From Alistipes finegoldii DSM 17242 (lineage in GTDB: Bacteria > Bacteroidota > Bacteroidia > Bacteroidales > Rikenellaceae): a stretch of DNA of 64,000 bases. Numbering within the stretch: position 1 is the first letter of the stretch; every line of letters starts with the position of its first letter. The notes beneath the pieces were generated by a model. It saw nothing but the letters and a program-made list of their open reading frames with translations, had not been told where the DNA came from and ran no database searches. Position numbers and translations under genes: made by a program. The stretch spans positions 3,117,501 to 3,181,500 of the forward strand of contig NC_018011.1 of assembly GCF_000265365.1 (NCBI RefSeq). Reading direction: 5' to 3'. Of the stretch, positions 62,169-64,000 are shown one piece after another.

Positions 62169-63389
62169 TTATTCGATGCGTGAATCCTTCAGGCCGAGGA
62201 AGTAGAGGATGCCGTCCAGTCCGATGGTCGAGATCGACTGCCGGGCGGTGGCCTTCACTTTGGGTTTGGCATGGAAAGCGATGCCCAGACCGGCGAGATT
62301 GAGCATCGGCAGGTCGTTGGCGCCGTCGCCGACGGCTACCGACTGGGCGATGTTGATCTCCTCGAACTGGCAGAGCAGGCGCAGCAGCTCGGCTTTGCGG
62401 CGGCCGTCCACCACCTCGCCCACGTAGCGGCCCGTGAGTTTGCCCTCCTCGATTTCCAGCTCGTTGGCATATACGTAGTCGAATCCGTATTTCTGGCGCA
62501 GGTAGTTGCCGAAGTAGGTGAAGCCGCCCGACAGAATGGCCGTCTTGTAACCCACGCGCTTGAGGATGGTCATCATGCGCTCCAGCCCTTCGGTGATGGG
62601 CAGGCTGCGGGCGATCTCCTCCATGACCGAGACGTCGAGACCCTTGAGCAGGGCCACGCGGCGCGAGAAACTCTCGCGGAAGTCGATTTCGCCGCGCATG
62701 GCGCTGGCCGTGATCGCCCGCACCTCTTCGCCGACTCCGGCGCGTTCGGCCAGTTCGTCGATCACCTCGGTCTCGATCAGCGTCGAATCCATGTCGAAGC
62801 AGATCAGGCGGCGGCTGCGGCGGTAGATGTCGTCCTTCTGGAACGAGACGTCGAGACCGATCTCCGAGAGATTCATGAATCCCTCCTGCATGGTGCTGCG
62901 CTCCTCGTCGGTGAGCGACCCGCGCACCGAAAGCTCGATGCAGGATTTGGCCGCACGGTCGTCCTCGCTGAGCGGGATGCGGCCCGTCAGACGCTTTATG
63001 GCGTCGATGTTGAGTCCGTGTTCGGCCACGACGCTGGTCACCTCGGCGATATGCCGCGCCGTGACGGTGCGTCCCAGCAGGGTTATGATGTATCGGTTTT
63101 TGCCCTGACGGCCTACCCAGTCCTCGTATTTCCGCTCCGCAATCGGCGTGAAGCGGATCATCACGCCCAGCTCCGAAGCCTTGAACAGCAGCTCTTTCAT
63201 GATGTTTCCCGACTTGTCGGACGTGGTCTTGAACAGGATGCCCAGCGTCAGCGACTGGTGGATATTGGCCTGACCGATGTCGAGGATGAAGGCGTCGTAG
63301 CGCGCGAGTATTTCGGTGAGCGAAGAGGTCATTCCCGGCTTGTCTTCGCCTGAGATGTTTATCTGGATAATTTCAACGTTGTTCTGCAT
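62169..63389 (-). CDS. serB: Phosphoserine phosphatase SerB with N-terminal ACT domains
   Basis: The 406-residue protein has two ACT-like domains (about residues 5-85 and 95-180, VEIIQINISGEDKPGMTSSL and ITLLGRTVTARHIAEVTSV) and a HAD phosphatase domain: CFDMDSTLIETEVIDELAERAG (nucleophile Asp), ILSGGFTYFGNYL, KAELLRLL and AVGDGANDLPML. It removes phosphate from phosphoserine, the last step of serine synthesis; ACT domains usually bind an amino acid for feedback. A TAACTTTG box lies at 63429-63422. Confidence 0.95.
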   Translation of the reverse strand: MQNNVEIIQINISGEDKPGMTSSLTEILARYDAFILDIGQANIHQSLTLGILFKTTSDKSGNIMKELLFKASELGVMIRFTPIAERKYEDWVGRQGKNRYIITLLGRTVTARHIAEVTSVVAEHGLNIDAIKRLTGRIPLSEDDRAAKSCIELSVRGSLTDEERSTMQEGFMNLSEIGLDVSFQKDDIYRRSRRLICFDMDSTLIETEVIDELAERAGVGEEVRAITASAMRGEIDFRESFSRRVALLKGLDVSVMEEIARSLPITEGLERMMTILKRVGYKTAILSGGFTYFGNYLRQKYGFDYVYANELEIEEGKLTGRYVGEVVDGRRKAELLRLLCQFEEINIAQSVAVGDGANDLPMLNLAGLGIAFHAKPKVKATARQSISTIGLDGILYFLGLKDSRIE

Positions 63390-63421
63390 CGTTTCCTGTT
63401 TCCTTTTGGTAAATTCGTAGA

Positions 63422-63429
63422 CAAAGTTA
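63422..63429 (-). promoter_or_regulatory. -7 box of serB
   Basis: TAACTTTG on the minus strand, 33 bp before the ATG at 63389; a TATTTTTG at 63451-63458 on the plus strand serves the divergent gene. Confidence 0.5.
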
Positions 63430-63484
63430 GTAAACTTTCTTTTTTTTGGTTATTTTTGCATGATAAACTTAAAAATCGGACTTT

Positions 63485-64000
63485 ATGTGGTCTTTTCTCG
63501 TGCCGTTTTTTACGGAAACGCCCGAAGCGCCTTTGATTCTGCCCGACAGCGTGCAGAAAGCCAATCTCGCCGAGGCGGTGAATAAAATCATCCATCTGGA
63601 CGTGGGCGACATGCTGCGCTCTCTGCTTTCCGAATCCGTCTGGATACTGGTGAAGATCCTGATCGCGCTGGCCATCTATTTCATCGGCCGCTGGATCGTG
63701 CGCCGCATCGTGCGGCTGCTCGACGCCGCTTTCGAGCGCCGTCAGGTGGACACTTCGCTCCGCTCGTTCCTGCGCAATACCGTCAAGGTGGTCTTCACGC
63801 TCATCCTGCTGATGATCGTCGTGCAGACCCTCGGCGTCAACGTCACTTCGCTCATCGCCCTCTTCTCGGCCGCCACGCTGGCCATCGGTATGGCCCTGAG
63901 CGGCACGGCCCAGAACTTCGCGGGCGGCGTGATGATCCTGCTGATGAAACCTTACCGAGTCGGCGATTTCATTTCGGCGCAGGGCCAGTCGGGCACGGTG
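63485..64000 (+). CDS. Mechanosensitive channel, MscS family (3' end outside window)
   Basis: The visible 172 residues start MWSFLVPFF, contain an N-terminal helix pair (SVWILVKILIALAIYFIGRW), then the pore-lining TM3 with SLIALFSAATLAIGMALSG and TAQNFAGGVMILLMKP, and the start of the beta domain YRVGDFISAQG. This is the MscS fold, which opens under membrane tension to release solutes. The gene runs off the end of the window. Divergent from serB. Confidence 0.93.
   Translation, partial: MWSFLVPFFTETPEAPLILPDSVQKANLAEAVNKIIHLDVGDMLRSLLSESVWILVKILIALAIYFIGRWIVRRIVRLLDAAFERRQVDTSLRSFLRNTVKVVFTLILLMIVVQTLGVNVTSLIALFSAATLAIGMALSGTAQNFAGGVMILLMKPYRVGDFISAQGQSGTV

Overview
The window looks like chromosomal DNA from a GC-rich Bacteroidales bacterium, and an Alistipes-type (Rikenellaceae) gut commensal fits best. 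The evidence is a SusC/SusD pair, several DUF5689, DUF4251, DUF4294 and BACON lipoproteins, a long NusB of Bacteroidetes type, and many promoters with the Bacteroidetes -33/-7 pattern (TTTG, about 19 bp, TAnnTTTG). The genus is inferred from composition and gene content, not from a search.

Layout. 1-7.4 kb: the 3' end of a DUF5689 gene, an LtaS/MdoB-type membrane sulfatase-fold enzyme, an M16 peptidase, an HTH-DUF2975 pair and a small membrane protein. 7.5-17.5 kb: acyl-ACP thioesterase, bacterioferritin, a glycosyltransferase, an acyl-CoA synthetase interrupted by one in-frame amber codon next to its cupin regulator, an MFS carrier, a TPR protein and Era. 17.6-30.6 kb: an anchored nitroreductase, Ffh, small envelope proteins, a hotdog thioesterase, a frameshifted VanW gene, NhaD, tRNA-Gln, a GlsB-type protein, a TSCPD protein, YajC, DUF1573, NusB, a BaiN-type flavoprotein and PduO-type cobalamin adenosyltransferase. 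30.7-41.6 kb: a DUF2795 gene, a short integrase-like remnant, and a four-gene outer-membrane locus (SusC, SusD, BACON/DUF5689 lipoprotein, calcineurin-like phosphoesterase) with no glycosidase. 41.6-53.1 kb: methyltransferase, CvfB, CocE-type hydrolase, nitrilase, UvrA, two DUF4251 proteins, IspF and PepD. 53.1-54.4 kb is AT-richer and holds two lipoprotein genes, one with its signal peptide out of frame across an A7 tract. 54.5-64 kb: an 816-residue outer-membrane barrel candidate, alanine dehydrogenase, a minimal ABC pair, Obg, two overlapping DUF5689 lipoproteins, SerB and the start of an MscS-type channel.

Housekeeping functions here include ribosome assembly (Era, Obg), protein targeting (Ffh, YajC), transcription (NusB), DNA repair (UvrA), isoprenoid precursors (IspF) and serine and alanine metabolism. 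The most unusual signals are a G9 tract inside the susC coding sequence, a second G9 just upstream of the HTH start codon, three genes broken by a single lesion each, a duplicated promoter in front of obg, symmetrical divergent promoters, and short tandem repeats just downstream of several genes. I see no CRISPR array, prophage, complete insertion sequence or obvious defence system. Gene boundaries were refined where the -7 box shows that an upstream ATG cannot be the start.
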